Origin: Methanobacterium sp. ERen5 | GTDB lineage: Archaea; Methanobacteriota; Methanobacteria; Methanobacteriales; Methanobacteriaceae | Direction: 5' to 3' | DNA length: 64,000 nt | Assembly (NCBI GenBank): GCA_024167805.1 | Contig: CP099988.1 | Coordinates: 434,001-498,000, forward strand | In this document: positions 37,275 through 47,061 of the stretch, piece after piece | Layout: every line of letters starts with the position of its first letter | Numbering within the stretch: the stretch's first letter is position 1 | Made by a program: the position numbers and the translations under genes | Notes under the pieces: model-generated | What the model was told of the DNA's origin: nothing | The model's input: only the letters and a program-made list of their open reading frames with translations | Databases searched by the model: none

Positions 37275-37774
37275 AAAATTCTGAGAAACTCATAACAGAA
37301 CATGCTGACGGTCCGAGGTTAGACATGGAAAAATACATTTTGGTGGTACTGTTTTTAATCCAACAGCGCTGGACCTACACCATAAACCATGAATTTAAAC
37401 GTGACAACATAACCACCAAACAATGGCTCATGTTGATAGTTCTATCAACAACCTTCGAAACACCACCATCAATGCAGGAAGTTGCAGAGGCCATGAGCAT
37501 AACACATCAAAATGTTAAACAACTGGCAGTAAGATTGGAATCCCAAGGATTCATCAAAATAGAAAGGGATCCTAAAAACAAAAGAATACTCAGACTCGTG
37601 CCTACAGAAAAGGCCAATGAATACTGGGCCAAAAGGGAAGCTGATCATGCCAGATCAATCCAAGAATACTTCAAAGACCTGAACAACGAAGAGGTTTTAT
37701 CACTCTTCCAAATAATGGGCAAACTCGAAAAATTATCAGGAAAAATGTACCTGGAAACAAAAAACCAAAAATAG
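37271..37774 (+). CDS. MarR-family winged-helix transcription regulator
   Basis: A 167-residue protein with the MarR layout: N-terminal helices, then the helix-turn-helix and wing at residues ~60-110 (SMQEVAEAMSITHQNVKQLA, LESQGFIKIERDPKNKRILR) and a C-terminal dimerisation helix. The start is ATG at 37271, overlapping the stop of the membrane protein as ATGA; a longer in-frame ORF reaching 37076 runs through that gene in another frame and is rejected. It probably represses its own operon through the two GTAATATATTAC sites at 36418-36449. The inducer is unknown. Confidence 0.85.
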   Translation: MKNSEKLITEHADGPRLDMEKYILVVLFLIQQRWTYTINHEFKRDNITTKQWLMLIVLSTTFETPPSMQEVAEAMSITHQNVKQLAVRLESQGFIKIERDPKNKRILRLVPTEKANEYWAKREADHARSIQEYFKDLNNEEVLSLFQIMGKLEKLSGKMYLETKNQK

Positions 37775-37787
37775 GGGGAATAAATAT

Positions 37788-38321
37788 ATGAAAGCACTTG
37801 TTATATACGGAAGCCGATACGGGACAGCCAAGGAAATTTCAGAAAGGATCAAAGACATATTACAGGAAGAAAATGTGGATGTGGATCTCATCAACTCTGA
37901 TGATAAAAAGAAGGTCCAAGTTGAAGACTACGATCTTGTGGTAGCTGGAAGTGGAATTAAAATGGGTAAATGGACTAAAAATACCCTGAATTTCCTCAAG
38001 AAAAATAGAAACGAACTATCCAATCGTAAAGTGGCATTGTTTGTGAGCTGTGGTGCTGCAAATGAGGAGAAAAATAAAGCTGAAGCACAGGAAAAATATT
38101 TAGATAATGTTGCAGCCAAGTACCTTGACACCGAACCCCTAGCCACAGGTCTCTTTGGTGGTGTTTACGATCCGAATGCTGATCATGGTCTCATGTACAA
38201 ATTAGTGAAAAGGAACATAGAAAAGGAAATGGTAAAAATGGGTCATGATCCTACCAAAAAACACGACTACAGGGATTGGGATGCCATAACACAATGGACG
38301 GTCGATTTAATTAATAAATAG
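37788..38321 (+). CDS. Flavodoxin-domain protein (HemG-like)
   Basis: A 177-residue FMN-binding flavodoxin-like protein. The phosphate-binding loop is YGSRYGTAKEISERI at residues 7-21; a second FMN loop is AGSGIKMGKWTKNT near 58-70. The form resembles the flavodoxin-domain family that includes bacterial HemG and archaeal relatives. It would carry electrons or reduce quinone-like or oxidised compounds in the cytoplasm. It follows the MarR gene by 13 bases, with AGGGGG ahead of the ATG, and is the third gene of the operon. A detoxification or redox-stress role fits the MarR control but is inferred. Confidence 0.8.
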   Translation: MKALVIYGSRYGTAKEISERIKDILQEENVDVDLINSDDKKKVQVEDYDLVVAGSGIKMGKWTKNTLNFLKKNRNELSNRKVALFVSCGAANEEKNKAEAQEKYLDNVAAKYLDTEPLATGLFGGVYDPNADHGLMYKLVKRNIEKEMVKMGHDPTKKHDYRDWDAITQWTVDLINK

Positions 38322-38543
38322 ATGAAAATGTTTTGTAAATGTTAGTTTAAAACTTCATTTACAACTATTTCATATCTAACGCTAGAAGAGATATTGTAAA
38401 AATTTTTAACGTTTATTTTGAAATTGTATAATCTAGAATCCATTAGATTTTAATTGATTTTAGCCTCCCTTAAAGTTGATGAACCTAAAAATGGAATAAA
38501 ATGGCTCCATTTTTCCAATAAAAGGTATTTCCTGAATTTTTTT

Positions 38544-38618
38544 TAGTATTTAGTATTTAGTATTTAGTATTTAGTATTTAGTATTTAGTATTTAGTATTT
38601 AGTATTTAGTATTTAGTA
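38544..38618. repeat. Ten tandem copies of a 7-bp iteron-like repeat
   Basis: The unit TAGTATT is repeated ten times without change from 38544 to 38613, with a partial eleventh copy (TAGTA). It lies 260 bases upstream of the parA-like gene. The repeats are not spaced by unique sequence, so it is not CRISPR. Iterons of this kind are typical of binding arrays, but a 7-bp period can also be a slippage-prone microsatellite. Confidence 0.9.
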
Positions 38619-38830
38619 AAAACTTATTAGTTTTTATTCATTATAGTGGTTGAGATATTTTTAGGAAATTTTTATTGACAACTGGAATTACATGTACCTC
38701 ACAAACTAGAAGCACCAATTGGGTTTTGTGTCTACATTGTAGTATTACTATTTTTTAAAATTTAATTACATTTTGTATGTTACTTCAAATAATTTAATTC
38801 TATAACAATTAAAAACTATTAATTAAAAAC

Positions 38831-38843
38831 TAAAAAGTTTTTA
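38831..38843. promoter_or_regulatory. 13-bp parS-like site next to parA start
   Basis: TAAAAAGTTTTTA, symmetrical except for its centre base, lies 38 bases upstream of the parA-like ATG. The same 13-mer or a one-mismatch form is at 38617, 39980, 40015, 40279 and 40293. It could be an operator or a partition site. Confidence 0.45.
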
Positions 38844-38880
38844 TTAGATTTCAACTTAATAGTAGTGGAGAGAATTAGAA

Positions 38881-39641
38881 ATGAGCGAAGTAATAGGAAT
38901 CATAAATCAAAAAGGTGGTGTGGCTAAAACCACAACCGCAATTAATTTGGCTGCAACCCTCAATCAGAAGGGTAAAAAGGTTTTGCTCGTGGACGTTGAT
39001 CCTCAAGCAAACGCAACAACAGGTCTCGGTATAGATAAAACAAACCTAAAATGTTCAATAAGGGACGTACTCCTTGAGGAATGTGAGATTCAAGATGCAA
39101 TAATATCCACAGACTACGAAGGTTTAGATGTACTGCCAAGTAACTTAGGGCTGAGCAAATTAGAGAAACAGTTAGCAGGTGAAACAGCACCAGAATACAT
39201 ACTAAGAAGATACCTTGAAACAGTCTACGATGATTATGACATGATCATAATTGATTCACCACCTACACTTGGAAGGTTAGCTTACAACGTATTAGTTGCA
39301 AGTGACAGCGTCATAATCCCTGTACAAACAGAGTACTATGCTATGGAAGGAGTAGTAGATTTGTTGGATGCAATTAAAGAAGTTGAAGAAAAATTGTACA
39401 GTGAAACTGAAATTAAAGGTGTGCTTCTAACCATGCATGATAAGAGAGAAAAGTTAACCAACGAAGTAGCAGCACTGGTACAGGAGTACTTCAAAGATCA
39501 GATGTTTAAAACCATCATACCCAGAAACGCCCCAGTAAAAGAAGTGCAGCAGATGGAGTGCCATGTGTAATAAAATACCCTGAAAGCACTGGTGCCATTG
39601 CATATCTCAAATTTACCGATGAATTTCTGGAGAGGATTTAA
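38881..39641 (+). CDS. parA: ParA/Soj-like chromosome partition ATPase, one frameshift
   Basis: A deviant Walker-A ATPase of about 253 residues when repaired. Residues 9-19 are KGGVAKTTTAI with the signature Lys, then DVDPQANATTGL near 38-49 and the DSPPTLG motif near 122. After RNAPVKE the frame breaks near 39540-39546; adding one base gives AADGVPCVIKYPESTGAIAY to the stop at 39641, the usual ParA end. Without repair the protein ends after ...QMECHV at 39570, losing the last ~25 residues. It has GGAG upstream of the ATG. It would segregate DNA together with the small basic partner two bases downstream. The close neighbour and the repeat sites support a partition locus; a chromosomal SegA-like role is the likely form. 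Confidence 0.82.
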
Positions 39642-39643
39642 AG

Positions 39644-39982
39644 ATGAAAGAAAATAGTGTAATTTCACGATCACCCCTACAGGAAAGGGCCAAAAGAGAG
39701 ACCAAAACAAACAAACCAAAAAAAGAGCAAGTCGATGTAGATGAAACAATAGTGAAAAAGGTGTTTAAAAAGATCAATAACAAACCACGCCTAGCATTTT
39801 GGGATCACGAATCTGCAGCAGTCCTGCACTACCTCAAAGAAACACAACCCAACTTCAGCATGAGCGCAGAAACAGCAAAGTTAATGAGAAAAGCAATTAA
39901 AGATGAACACCCAGATATTTGGCGTGCAGTGACAACTCAACTCAGAGACAACAAACTAGATCCTCAAAAGAACAAAGAATAA
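39644..39982 (+). CDS. Small basic partner of ParA (possible DNA-binding adaptor)
   Basis: A 112-residue, Lys/Arg-rich protein. Residues 1-45 are polar and probably unstructured (ERAKRETKTNKPKKEQ), and residues 50-105 form a helical region with WDHESAAVLHYLKE and SAETAKLMRKAIKDEHPDIW, compatible with a helix-turn-helix or ribbon-helix fold. No ParB family motif is recognised. It starts two bases after the repaired parA stop, so the two are co-translated. By position it is the likely site-binding partner, comparable in role with SegB in other archaea; this is an inference. Confidence 0.65.
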   Translation: MKENSVISRSPLQERAKRETKTNKPKKEQVDVDETIVKKVFKKINNKPRLAFWDHESAAVLHYLKETQPNFSMSAETAKLMRKAIKDEHPDIWRAVTTQLRDNKLDPQKNKE

Positions 39983-40027
39983 AAAGTTTTAAGTTTCAAG
40001 TAAATAGTATTTACTAAAAACTTTTTA
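39980..40027. promoter_or_regulatory. Pair of 13-bp parS-like sites after the parA partner gene
   Basis: TAAAAAGTTTTAA (39980-39992, one mismatch) overlaps the stop codon of the partner gene, and TAAAAACTTTTTA is at 40015-40027. They are inverted forms of the same 13-mer seen upstream of parA, 35 bp apart. Confidence 0.4.
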
Positions 40028-40278
40028 ACAAATTTTCACCAATTCAAAAAAAATATTTCATTCTTTTTATATTTGACCTGAATACTAAAATTCTCAGGAT
40101 GGAAATTTTCTTTTTAAATAAAATATTAGTACATGAATTAAAATTTTCAAGATAATTTTCTAAGTTAGATTTTATTCTTAGAAAGATGTTATCGATATTA
40201 GTTGTTAGTTTTAGATTAGATGATGAAGTAATCAATTTTAACTCATTACTGTTACAGTATAATGTTTTTAGTATTTAT

Positions 40279-40305
40279 TAAAAAGTTTCTACTAAAAACT
40301 TTTTA
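40279..40305. promoter_or_regulatory. Second pair of 13-bp parS-like sites
   Basis: TAAAAAGTTTCTA (40279-40291, one mismatch) and TAAAAACTTTTTA (40293-40305) stand 14 bp apart in opposite sense. The 39983-40357 spacer has no ORF that I accept and otherwise contains only AT-rich DNA. Confidence 0.4.
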
Positions 40306-40357
40306 TTGTAAGTATGTCCCATACAAAAGAATAAAAAAGAAGGAATAGCTTTCAAAT

Positions 40358-42218
40358 TTATCCTACTGTGAATTTGAAGCTGTATGCTTGGATCTTGTTT
40401 CCTGCAGTATCAGTTGCACAGCCCCTAGGTATCACTAGTGTGTAGCTGCCATTTGCAAGTGCAGAATGGTTGATTGTCAATAGTTTCCCATTCAAAATTT
40501 TTGTTGTGTTTATGACTTTACCACTGCTGTTTTTAAGGACGATCTGACTGCTGATTATATTAACTGCTTCGCTGAATGTCAGTGCGATTGGTTTGGTTTT
40601 AGAGACTTTTTTTGCGTTGTTTAATGGGTCTACCTTGACTATTGTTGGTGCCTTGGTGTCTATGACAAATTTTTCTGTGAATATGGCCGAAGGATTTCCT
40701 GATAAGTCAATTGCAAAGAACTTGAGTATAGTGCTGGATGATATTTTAAATGGTGCGTAGTACTTTGGACTGTTGAATGTGGGCGTGCTTCCATCTGTTG
40801 TGTAATAAATGGTTGCTGGTTCACTCAGATTGAAGTTTATAATTTGACTTGTATTGTAAAGCCCTCCCTTCTTGTTTACTGTAACTGTTGGTATGGTGTC
40901 CTTGAGTAGTATTGATACTGTTGTTTGTTCTTCTCCAACTACATCCACAATCTTGGCTACACCACTTATGAATGCTCCAAAATTTAAGGTTGTGCTGGCT
41001 GAACCATTGTGGATGGTGGATTCAGTTAGTATTAGCATGTTCCTGTAGAATTGAGCTGGTACATCTGGGAGGTTGTAGTCAGGTCCGTAGATGTATTTAT
41101 CATTCGAATCGTACCAAAGATTGGTGTTGATGGTTGATGTTCCGTAATTTATAACACTGTTCGGTGTTGCATTGGCTTTTACAATGATCCATGGATCGTA
41201 GAGTGCATTAAAGATCCATGCACCTCTGTCGTTGTTTGAACCCCACCAGTTTAATGTGGCATTCATGTTTCCGTTGTCAGAGTAAATTTCTGCTCCTGAA
41301 TCTGCACTGTCCCTTTGTAACCAGTTGTAATGGAGTGTTATATTTGTTGCAAGGTTGCCACATACAGCTCCCCCTACACCATTTGAAGCTGTGTTTCCAT
41401 TGAAGGTGCATCCATTTATATTTGCTGTACTTGAAAGTACTCTAATTGCTCCACCATCTGTTACGGCTGTGTTGTTTATAAATTTGCTGTTCACAAAGTT
41501 GAGAGTTGCACTGGATCCTAGAACCGCACCTGAATCACTTGCTGAGTTCGATATGAAGGTACTGTTATTGATGTTAAAGGTTCCTGATTCAAAGTTTATT
41601 GCTCCACCTTCACCCTTGATTTGATTAGCAGTGTTAGTAATGAAGGTAGAATTAATTACATTTAATTGAACATTTGAAGCTCCTGAACCTCCTATGGAGA
41701 ATCCACCACTTCGGGAGTCAACTGCACCACCATTAGCTGAGGCTGTATTGTTTACTAATGTACAGTTTAATAGAGTTAAATTTCCCCAGTTACTAATACC
41801 CTCCAGAACCATAATATCCATTTCTGAGTGTCAGTGTTTGCAGTGCTGCTGAAGCTGTGTTATTAAATATTTGACCTAACTTTCCTGCATCAATAATTGT
41901 ACTTGTCTGACTCTGACCTATGATCGTGATATTTCTAGTAATTTGAAGGTTGTATTCAAAATAAACACCGTTTGATACATATAACTTACCATTCGTTTTA
42001 GAGGATGTTATCCCATTATTTATTGTTGCTTTTGGTCCGTTGGTTCCATTGGTGTGGACAGTAAATAATCCATTCCAACTGTCGTTACCGTGTGTACTTA
42101 CATATATGGTATTATTGGCAGCTGAAGATGTTCCTGATCCCCATGATAAAATAAAAATAACACCAACAAGAATAATTGCAAATTTAAAAAAATCTTTTCT
42201 ATTTAATCTTTCAAAAAT
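40358..42218 (-). CDS. Adhesin-like beta-helix protein with chitobiase-like and Big_5 domains, one frameshift, ATT start
   Basis: When repaired this is about 619 residues. A signal peptide (FFKFAIILVGVIFILSWGSG) precedes YVSTHGNDSWNGL, beta-helix repeats, NWWGSNNDRGAW, a chitobiase C-terminal-like domain (IYYTTDGSTPTFNSPKYYA) and a final Big_5-like Ig domain (VDPLNNAKKVSKTKPIALTF). The break is near 41806-41812, where GGAGGGTATT with one G removed joins YYGSGG to ISNWGNLTLLN. The start is the ATT at 42218, four bases after GGGGTGGG; the only ATG in frame (42278) lacks a ribosome site. It is unrelated by position to the large adhesin block but of the same family. It is probably an exported surface protein, possibly glycan-binding. 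Confidence 0.75.
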
Positions 42219-42566
42219 ATTTCCCACCCCTTGTTTATGAAATCTTAAATATTTCTTAAAAAAAATGATAACTTGCATTGTTTTAGAATTGATGATATTT
42301 GTAATTTTTAAAGCAAATTAAATGCTGCTTTCTGTTTTTAGTCATCTGAAACAGTGTTAATAAGAATTTATATACAAATCGTTCATGTCGTTGCTGTAGG
42401 GGTCGTGATTGGTATTTCTATGCAAATTCTATCATTTTTATAATTAAATTCTTGTTAGTAAGTACTTAAAAATTTTCCTAAATAGATTTTGAGACTGTTT
42501 TGTTTGTATGGATTGGAAAATAAGGTAAAAAAATAGGAATATATTGTTAAAAAGAAAATGAAGGAT
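42219..42566. other. Promoter region of the adhesin and dapL downstream spacer
   Basis: A 348-base region. A TATATAAATTCTT stretch near 42366-42378 in the minus direction could be the adhesin TATA box. Nothing else is seen: no ORF with a ribosome site, no repeat, no RNA gene, and no copy of the 50-bp adhesin promoter element. Confidence 0.4.
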
Positions 42567-43802
42567 TTAGAGTGAAAGTTTGGAAATTCTTTCCATGGCT
42601 TCCTTGGTATTTTCTAGTGTGTTGAAAGCTGTTAACCTGAGGTATCCTTCACCGCTTGGGCCAAAGCCAACACCCGGAGTTCCAACAACATTTGCTTCTT
42701 CGAGTAAGAGATCGAAAAATGTCCAGGAATCCATGTTTTCAGGTGTTTTAACCCAGATGTATGGTGAGTTCACTCCTCCATACACATCAAGTCCCAATTT
42801 TTCCATGCTGTTTTTAATGATCTTTGCATTTTCCAAGTAGTAGTCTATGTTTTCTTGGATCTCCTTCTTTGCTTCATCGGTGTAAACTGCTTCTGCTGCC
42901 TTTTGAACTGGGTAAGATACTCCATTGAATTTGGTTGTTGTTCTCCTGTTCCAGAGTGAGTTTAGATCATGTTTGTTACCCTCTGAATCCACTGCTTTAA
43001 CCTGTTTTGGAACCACAACAAATGCACATCTGGTACCTGTGAATCCGGCATTTTTAGAGAAGCTTCTAAATTCTATGGCCACATCCTTAGCACCTTCAAT
43101 TTCATAGATACTTCTTGGTATATCATCCTCTGTTATGTATGCCTCGTAGGCTGCATCGAAGAGTATGATTGCATCTTTTTCACGTGCATATTCAACCCAT
43201 TTTGCAAGGTCCTCTTTTTTAAGAGCTGTTCCTGTTGGGTTGTTTGGGAAACATAGGTATATGAGATCCACAGGAGATTCTGGGAGTTCTGGTACGAAGT
43301 TGTTCTCTGCTGTTGATGGCATGTAAACCACTCCCTCGTACCTTCCGCTGTCCTGTATGTTTCCTGTTCTGCCTGCCATGACGTTACTGTCCACATATAC
43401 CGGGTAAACTGGGTCTGTTACTGCTATTACATTGTCCAATCCAAATATTTCTTGGATGTTTGCAGTGTCACATTTGGCTGCGTCGCTTATGAATACCTCA
43501 TCGGTGTCAAGTTCAATTCCTCGGGACTTGTAATCATTTTCTATGATGGTATCTATTAAGAAGGAGTAGCCTTGTTCTGGTCCGTATCCCATGAAGGTTT
43601 CCGAGTTTCCCATCTCTGTAACTGCTTCATTAAATGCTTTAATAACTGCCTTTGGCAGGGGTTTGGTAACATCCCCAATACCCATTTTAATTACATCAGC
43701 ATCTGGATTTTCAGTTTGAAATTTTTCAACCCTTCGGCTTATTTCAGCAAATAAGTAGCTACTCTCTAAAAGAAGGTAGTTTTCATTGATTTTAACAGAC
43801 AT
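42567..43802 (-). CDS. dapL: LL-diaminopimelate aminotransferase
   Basis: A 411-residue class I/II PLP aminotransferase that converts tetrahydrodipicolinate to LL-diaminopimelate in one step, the route to lysine in Methanobacteriales. Motifs are [11 protein letters not shown] near residue 42, [11 protein letters not shown] near 72, [10 protein letters not shown] near 183 and the PLP-Lys region [15 protein letters not shown] near 240. The length and the [18 protein letters not shown] start are those of the DapL subgroup. The ATG at 43802 is chosen because GAGGT lies nine bases upstream; the ATG two codons earlier is too close. It is a single gene. Confidence 0.92.
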   Translation of the reverse strand: MSVKINENYLLLESSYLFAEISRRVEKFQTENPDADVIKMGIGDVTKPLPKAVIKAFNEAVTEMGNSETFMGYGPEQGYSFLIDTIIENDYKSRGIELDTDEVFISDAAKCDTANIQEIFGLDNVIAVTDPVYPVYVDSNVMAGRTGNIQDSGRYEGVVYMPSTAENNFVPELPESPVDLIYLCFPNNPTGTALKKEDLAKWVEYAREKDAIILFDAAYEAYITEDDIPRSIYEIEGAKDVAIEFRSFSKNAGFTGTRCAFVVVPKQVKAVDSEGNKHDLNSLWNRRTTTKFNGVSYPVQKAAEAVYTDEAKKEIQENIDYYLENAKIIKNSMEKLGLDVYGGVNSPYIWVKTPENMDSWTFFDLLLEEANVVGTPGVGFGPSGEGYLRLTAFNTLENTKEAMERISKLSL

Positions 43803-43917
43803 TTTCATTAAACCTCTATAAACTATTTTTTTATCTTCACTGTAAATTATTATCCCAAGAAATCTTGGAATTTTATAAATTTGTTATATCTAACTAATTT
43901 TAAGTACATGATTGGTT

Positions 43918-45597
43918 TTATTTGTGTGCAAAGTAAAACCTGATCTTGGTGTAGGTTACTTCATCCACCCTTGCAAATCCTATTCTTTCAAGCTGGACCA
44001 CATCATCCACCAAGAGTTTGGATGCTGATTTTTCTATGAAACCCTTCTTAAGGGTTGCATCGGGCATCATGATCTCGGCTTCTATTGCATCGTTCACAGG
44101 CACCCACTGTACTATCATTGCCTTGGCTTTTTTTGCATCTTCCAAGTCACTGCTATGGTATATGGTTTTTCCGTTATCAAAACAAAGGTTGATACCATCC
44201 ATGAGTCTTATAACACCGTTTTCACCTGTTTTTGTGATGTCTTCCATGGTGAGGTAGAGTTCGGGTTCGATCATGAGTTTTCTCATTCCACGTTCAGGAT
44301 GGTCCGGGTGTAGTGGTCTTTCAACCAGTTTTTGTTCTGATTCTGGTAGGTTTTCAATTATTACACGGGTTGGGTTGTCCACCAAGAAGTATCTGTTGGA
44401 TGTTTCTTCGAGTATCTGCCTGTTTAATCCGTAAATCTTTTTCCAAGAAACAACAGCATCACTAATTTTGGGTCCGATTTCCATGATAAGTTCCTTTATG
44501 GCTTCAGGTTTTATTCCCCGTCTGGCTATGGCCCTGATGGTTCCGAGTCTTGGATCGTCCCATCCCAGGTACTGTCCGTTATCTATTCCTTCACGTGCCT
44601 TGGATGTGCTCAGTGCAACATCCTCCATTTTGAGTCTGCCGTAGTGTATGAACTCTGGTATTTTCCATCCGAAGTGGTTGTACATGTAACTCTGTTTTTC
44701 ACTGTTTGCCAGATGATCCTTACCCCTTAACACGTGGGTCACTCCCATGAGATGGTCGTCCACTGTCACTGAGAAGTTCATCATTGGGTAAATCTTATAC
44801 TTGTTTCCGGTTCGGGGATGTTCATAATTAACAACCCTCATTGCAACCCAATCCCTTATTGCAGGGTTTTTGTGTGTTATGTCTGTTTTAACCCTTAAGA
44901 CTGCTTCTCCCTCATCCATTTCTGGCATTTCTTTCCAGAGTTTCATGCTTGCTTCGGGTGATGTTTCACGGCATGGACATGGTTTGGCCTGATCCTTGAG
45001 TGTCTTGAAGTCGGCTCCGTTACATGTGCACATGTATGCCTGTCCAAGTTCGATGAGTTTTTCTGCGTATTCGTAGTAGATCTCCATCCTGTCACTTTGG
45101 ATGTACTTCTCCTGCCATTCAACTCCCATCCACTTCAGGTCTTCCTCCATCATATGGTAAGCTTCAGGATCAACCCTTCGAGGGTCTGTGTCTTCAACCC
45201 TTAGAATTAGCTTACCACCGTATCGTTTAACATATTCATTGTTGAGTATGACTGCCCTTGAATGTCCTATATGTAGGGGGCCTGATGGATTTGGTGCAAA
45301 TCTGAGCACAACGTCACCATCCACATTTGGAAGTTCTGTGAAACCCTTCTCTTCCACAGGTTTTTTCTCCTTCATACCACCCAGTTTGTCGAGTTCAGCT
45401 ACCTGTTCATCAGTTTTCATAGAGTTAACTTTTGAAACTAACTGCGCAGCTAACTTAGAAACTGCTTTAGCTTCGGATCTAAGTTCAGGATTGCCTGCCA
45501 TGATAGAACCTATGACTGCACCGTTACTTGCCTTGCCCTTGTGTTTAACTGCATTCATAAGCGCATTTTTGTATACAATTTCTTCAATATCATTAAT
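43918..45597 (-). CDS. gltX: Glutamyl-tRNA synthetase (archaeal type, probable ATT start)
   Basis: A class I aminoacyl-tRNA synthetase of about 559 residues that charges tRNA-Glu, and probably tRNA-Gln as the non-discriminating archaeal form. The HIGH motif is in FAPNPSGPLHIGHSRAV near residue 100, and the KMSKS-type motif is ALSTSKAREG near 328. A Cys cluster (CTCNGADFKTLKDQAKPCPC) is near 190. The C-terminal half is the GlnRS-like anticodon-binding barrel typical of archaea. Start choice: GGAG is followed nine bases later by ATT (MNDIEEIVYKNALMN); in-frame TTG codons at 45612 and 45606 are upstream of or touching GGAG. The start is therefore uncertain by a few residues. Confidence 0.9.
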   Translation of the reverse strand: MNDIEEIVYKNALMNAVKHKGKASNGAVIGSIMAGNPELRSEAKAVSKLAAQLVSKVNSMKTDEQVAELDKLGGMKEKKPVEEKGFTELPNVDGDVVLRFAPNPSGPLHIGHSRAVILNNEYVKRYGGKLILRVEDTDPRRVDPEAYHMMEEDLKWMGVEWQEKYIQSDRMEIYYEYAEKLIELGQAYMCTCNGADFKTLKDQAKPCPCRETSPEASMKLWKEMPEMDEGEAVLRVKTDITHKNPAIRDWVAMRVVNYEHPRTGNKYKIYPMMNFSVTVDDHLMGVTHVLRGKDHLANSEKQSYMYNHFGWKIPEFIHYGRLKMEDVALSTSKAREGIDNGQYLGWDDPRLGTIRAIARRGIKPEAIKELIMEIGPKISDAVVSWKKIYGLNRQILEETSNRYFLVDNPTRVIIENLPESEQKLVERPLHPDHPERGMRKLMIEPELYLTMEDITKTGENGVIRLMDGINLCFDNGKTIYHSSDLEDAKKAKAMIVQWVPVNDAIEAEIMMPDATLKKGFIEKSASKLLVDDVVQLERIGFARVDEVTYTKIRFYFAHK

Positions 45598-46074
45598 GAA
45601 AACCAACTCCAAGTTAATTTTAGTTACAAATAAAAATTATTGTCAAAGAAAATATTCCATTCATCCATTTCATAGAATTACGAAGTTACTACCAAATATT
45701 TTCACTCCCCTAATTCCCCTTTTTTGTGAACATTCACAATATCTATCAATACACTAATTTGAATTTATCCCCACCATATCCCAAGTTACACCTAATTCAA
45801 ATTTGAATTTGGTATCCACACCACCAGTATTTAGAGTATCTTCAATCAACTGAAGTTTCCAAGGATCTTCAAGGTAAAACTAATTGGATCTGCAAATCTC
45901 GGGATCGCATGTTAAAAAAAGGATTTTGTATAAAAAATGAATTGTTGGACTCTAAATAAAATTATGGGGTTTCATGTCCAGATCCAAGGTATTTTATCCC
46001 CTCAGTTTTTCTTGAAATCCGGGACATGGATAATAAATTTTGATTTTTACTATAACCCTTGAATATCTATTTTT
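45598..46074. other. Spacer between idsA and gltX
   Basis: A 477-base region downstream of gltX-side promoter and upstream end of idsA's 3' flank. It should contain the gltX promoter. An imperfect inverted repeat AATTTGAATTT/AAATTTGAATTT occurs near 45758-45814. A plus-strand ORF that extends into gltX is a shadow of that gene. No RNA gene is recognised. Confidence 0.4.
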
Positions 46075-47061
46075 TTAGTGAATCCTTTCAACAACGAAGT
46101 CAGCGATCATGGAAAGTGATTCTTTGGCTTCGGAATCTGGAAGTTTATCCAGTAAATTCTTTGCTGTGTTGATGTTGTCGAGTGCTATGTTCTTTGCGTA
46201 GTCTATGGAGCCATAGTTGTTGAAGATTTCTAGGGCTCTTGCAACATTTGTGTCATCTTCAGCTTCAAGGATGGATATTAATTCTTTTTTGTCCTCTGGT
46301 GAGGCTTTTGATAGGGCGTTTACAACCATGAGTGTCATTTTACCCTCAACTATATCGCTGCCCACTGGTTTTCCAAGATCCTCTTCGTCGCTCATAACAT
46401 CGAGGTAGTCATCCTGTATCTGGAATGCCAGTCCCACGAGTTTTCCATATTCTGATAAGAGTTTTACTTGTTCAGGTGTTCCTCCACCTATGATGGCTCC
46501 TGACTTGGTGGATGCTGCTATTAGTGCTCCTGTTTTTTTGTAGATCATGTTCATGTAGGCTTCTTCGCTCACTTCGAAGTTTCCCTCGAAGCACATGTCA
46601 GATGCTTGGCCTTCACATATTTTTATGCATGAATCTACCACTGTTTTAAGGGCTCCTACCACTCGTTCGTAGCTCACATTGTCTATTGGTGTTTCAAGAA
46701 CTGTTTCAAATGCCTTTGAGAACAGTGTGTCACCTGCGAGTATGGCCATGGGTTCTCCCCACAGTACATGTACAGATGGTTCTCCCCTTCTCATGTCATC
46801 TTCATCCATGATATCGTCATGAATGAGTGAAAAAGTGTGGATGAGTTCCACTGCAGCAGCTGTTTTAAGAGCTTCTTCTGGAGCTCCTCCCACAGCAATT
46901 GCACTTAATACAACCATTGATGGTCTGATTTTCTTTCCACCAGCTTTTATTAGATGTTGTGATGATTTTTTAAGTTCTTCTGGATCTACAGTGCTGAGTG
47001 AGTTTTGAATTTCTTCGTCAATGTCACTAGAGTACTTCTTTAAAATGTCAACTACTTCCAT
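46075..47061 (-). CDS. idsA: Bifunctional short-chain prenyl diphosphate synthase (farnesyl/geranylgeranyl)
   Basis: A 328-residue all-helical trans-prenyltransferase that condenses IPP with allylic diphosphates to C15-C20 chains for archaeal ether lipids. It has GGKKIRP near residue 41, the first Asp-rich motif [12 protein letters not shown] near 81 and the second DDYLD near 217. The residues upstream of the first Asp motif (HTFSLIHDD) are consistent with a C20 product. It starts one base into the stop of the RNase J gene (TAATG), so it is co-translated with the rnj-fni-ipk-mvk series. Confidence 0.92.
   Translation of the reverse strand: MEVVDILKKYSSDIDEEIQNSLSTVDPEELKKSSQHLIKAGGKKIRPSMVVLSAIAVGGAPEEALKTAAAVELIHTFSLIHDDIMDEDDMRRGEPSVHVLWGEPMAILAGDTLFSKAFETVLETPIDNVSYERVVGALKTVVDSCIKICEGQASDMCFEGNFEVSEEAYMNMIYKKTGALIAASTKSGAIIGGGTPEQVKLLSEYGKLVGLAFQIQDDYLDVMSDEEDLGKPVGSDIVEGKMTLMVVNALSKASPEDKKELISILEAEDDTNVARALEIFNNYGSIDYAKNIALDNINTAKNLLDKLPDSEAKESLSMIADFVVERIH

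Larger units (their letters stand above)
38322..38880. other. Repeat-bearing spacer upstream of the parA-like gene
   Basis: A 559-base non-coding, very AT-rich region. It contains the 7-bp tandem array at 38544-38618 and two copies of the TAAAAASTTTTTA site (38617-38629 with one mismatch, 38831-38843). It could serve as a centromere-like or replication-control region for the parA locus. No ORF or RNA gene is seen. Confidence 0.55.

Noticed and set aside
38544..38618. Possible CRISPR array in the tandem repeat before parA
   Set aside because: The unit is 7 bp and copies touch each other without spacers. No cas gene is in the window.
45188..45757. A 189-codon plus-strand frame over gltX
   Set aside because: It is the antisense of gltX, Ser/Leu-rich with no ribosome site; the gltX motifs on the other strand are unambiguous.
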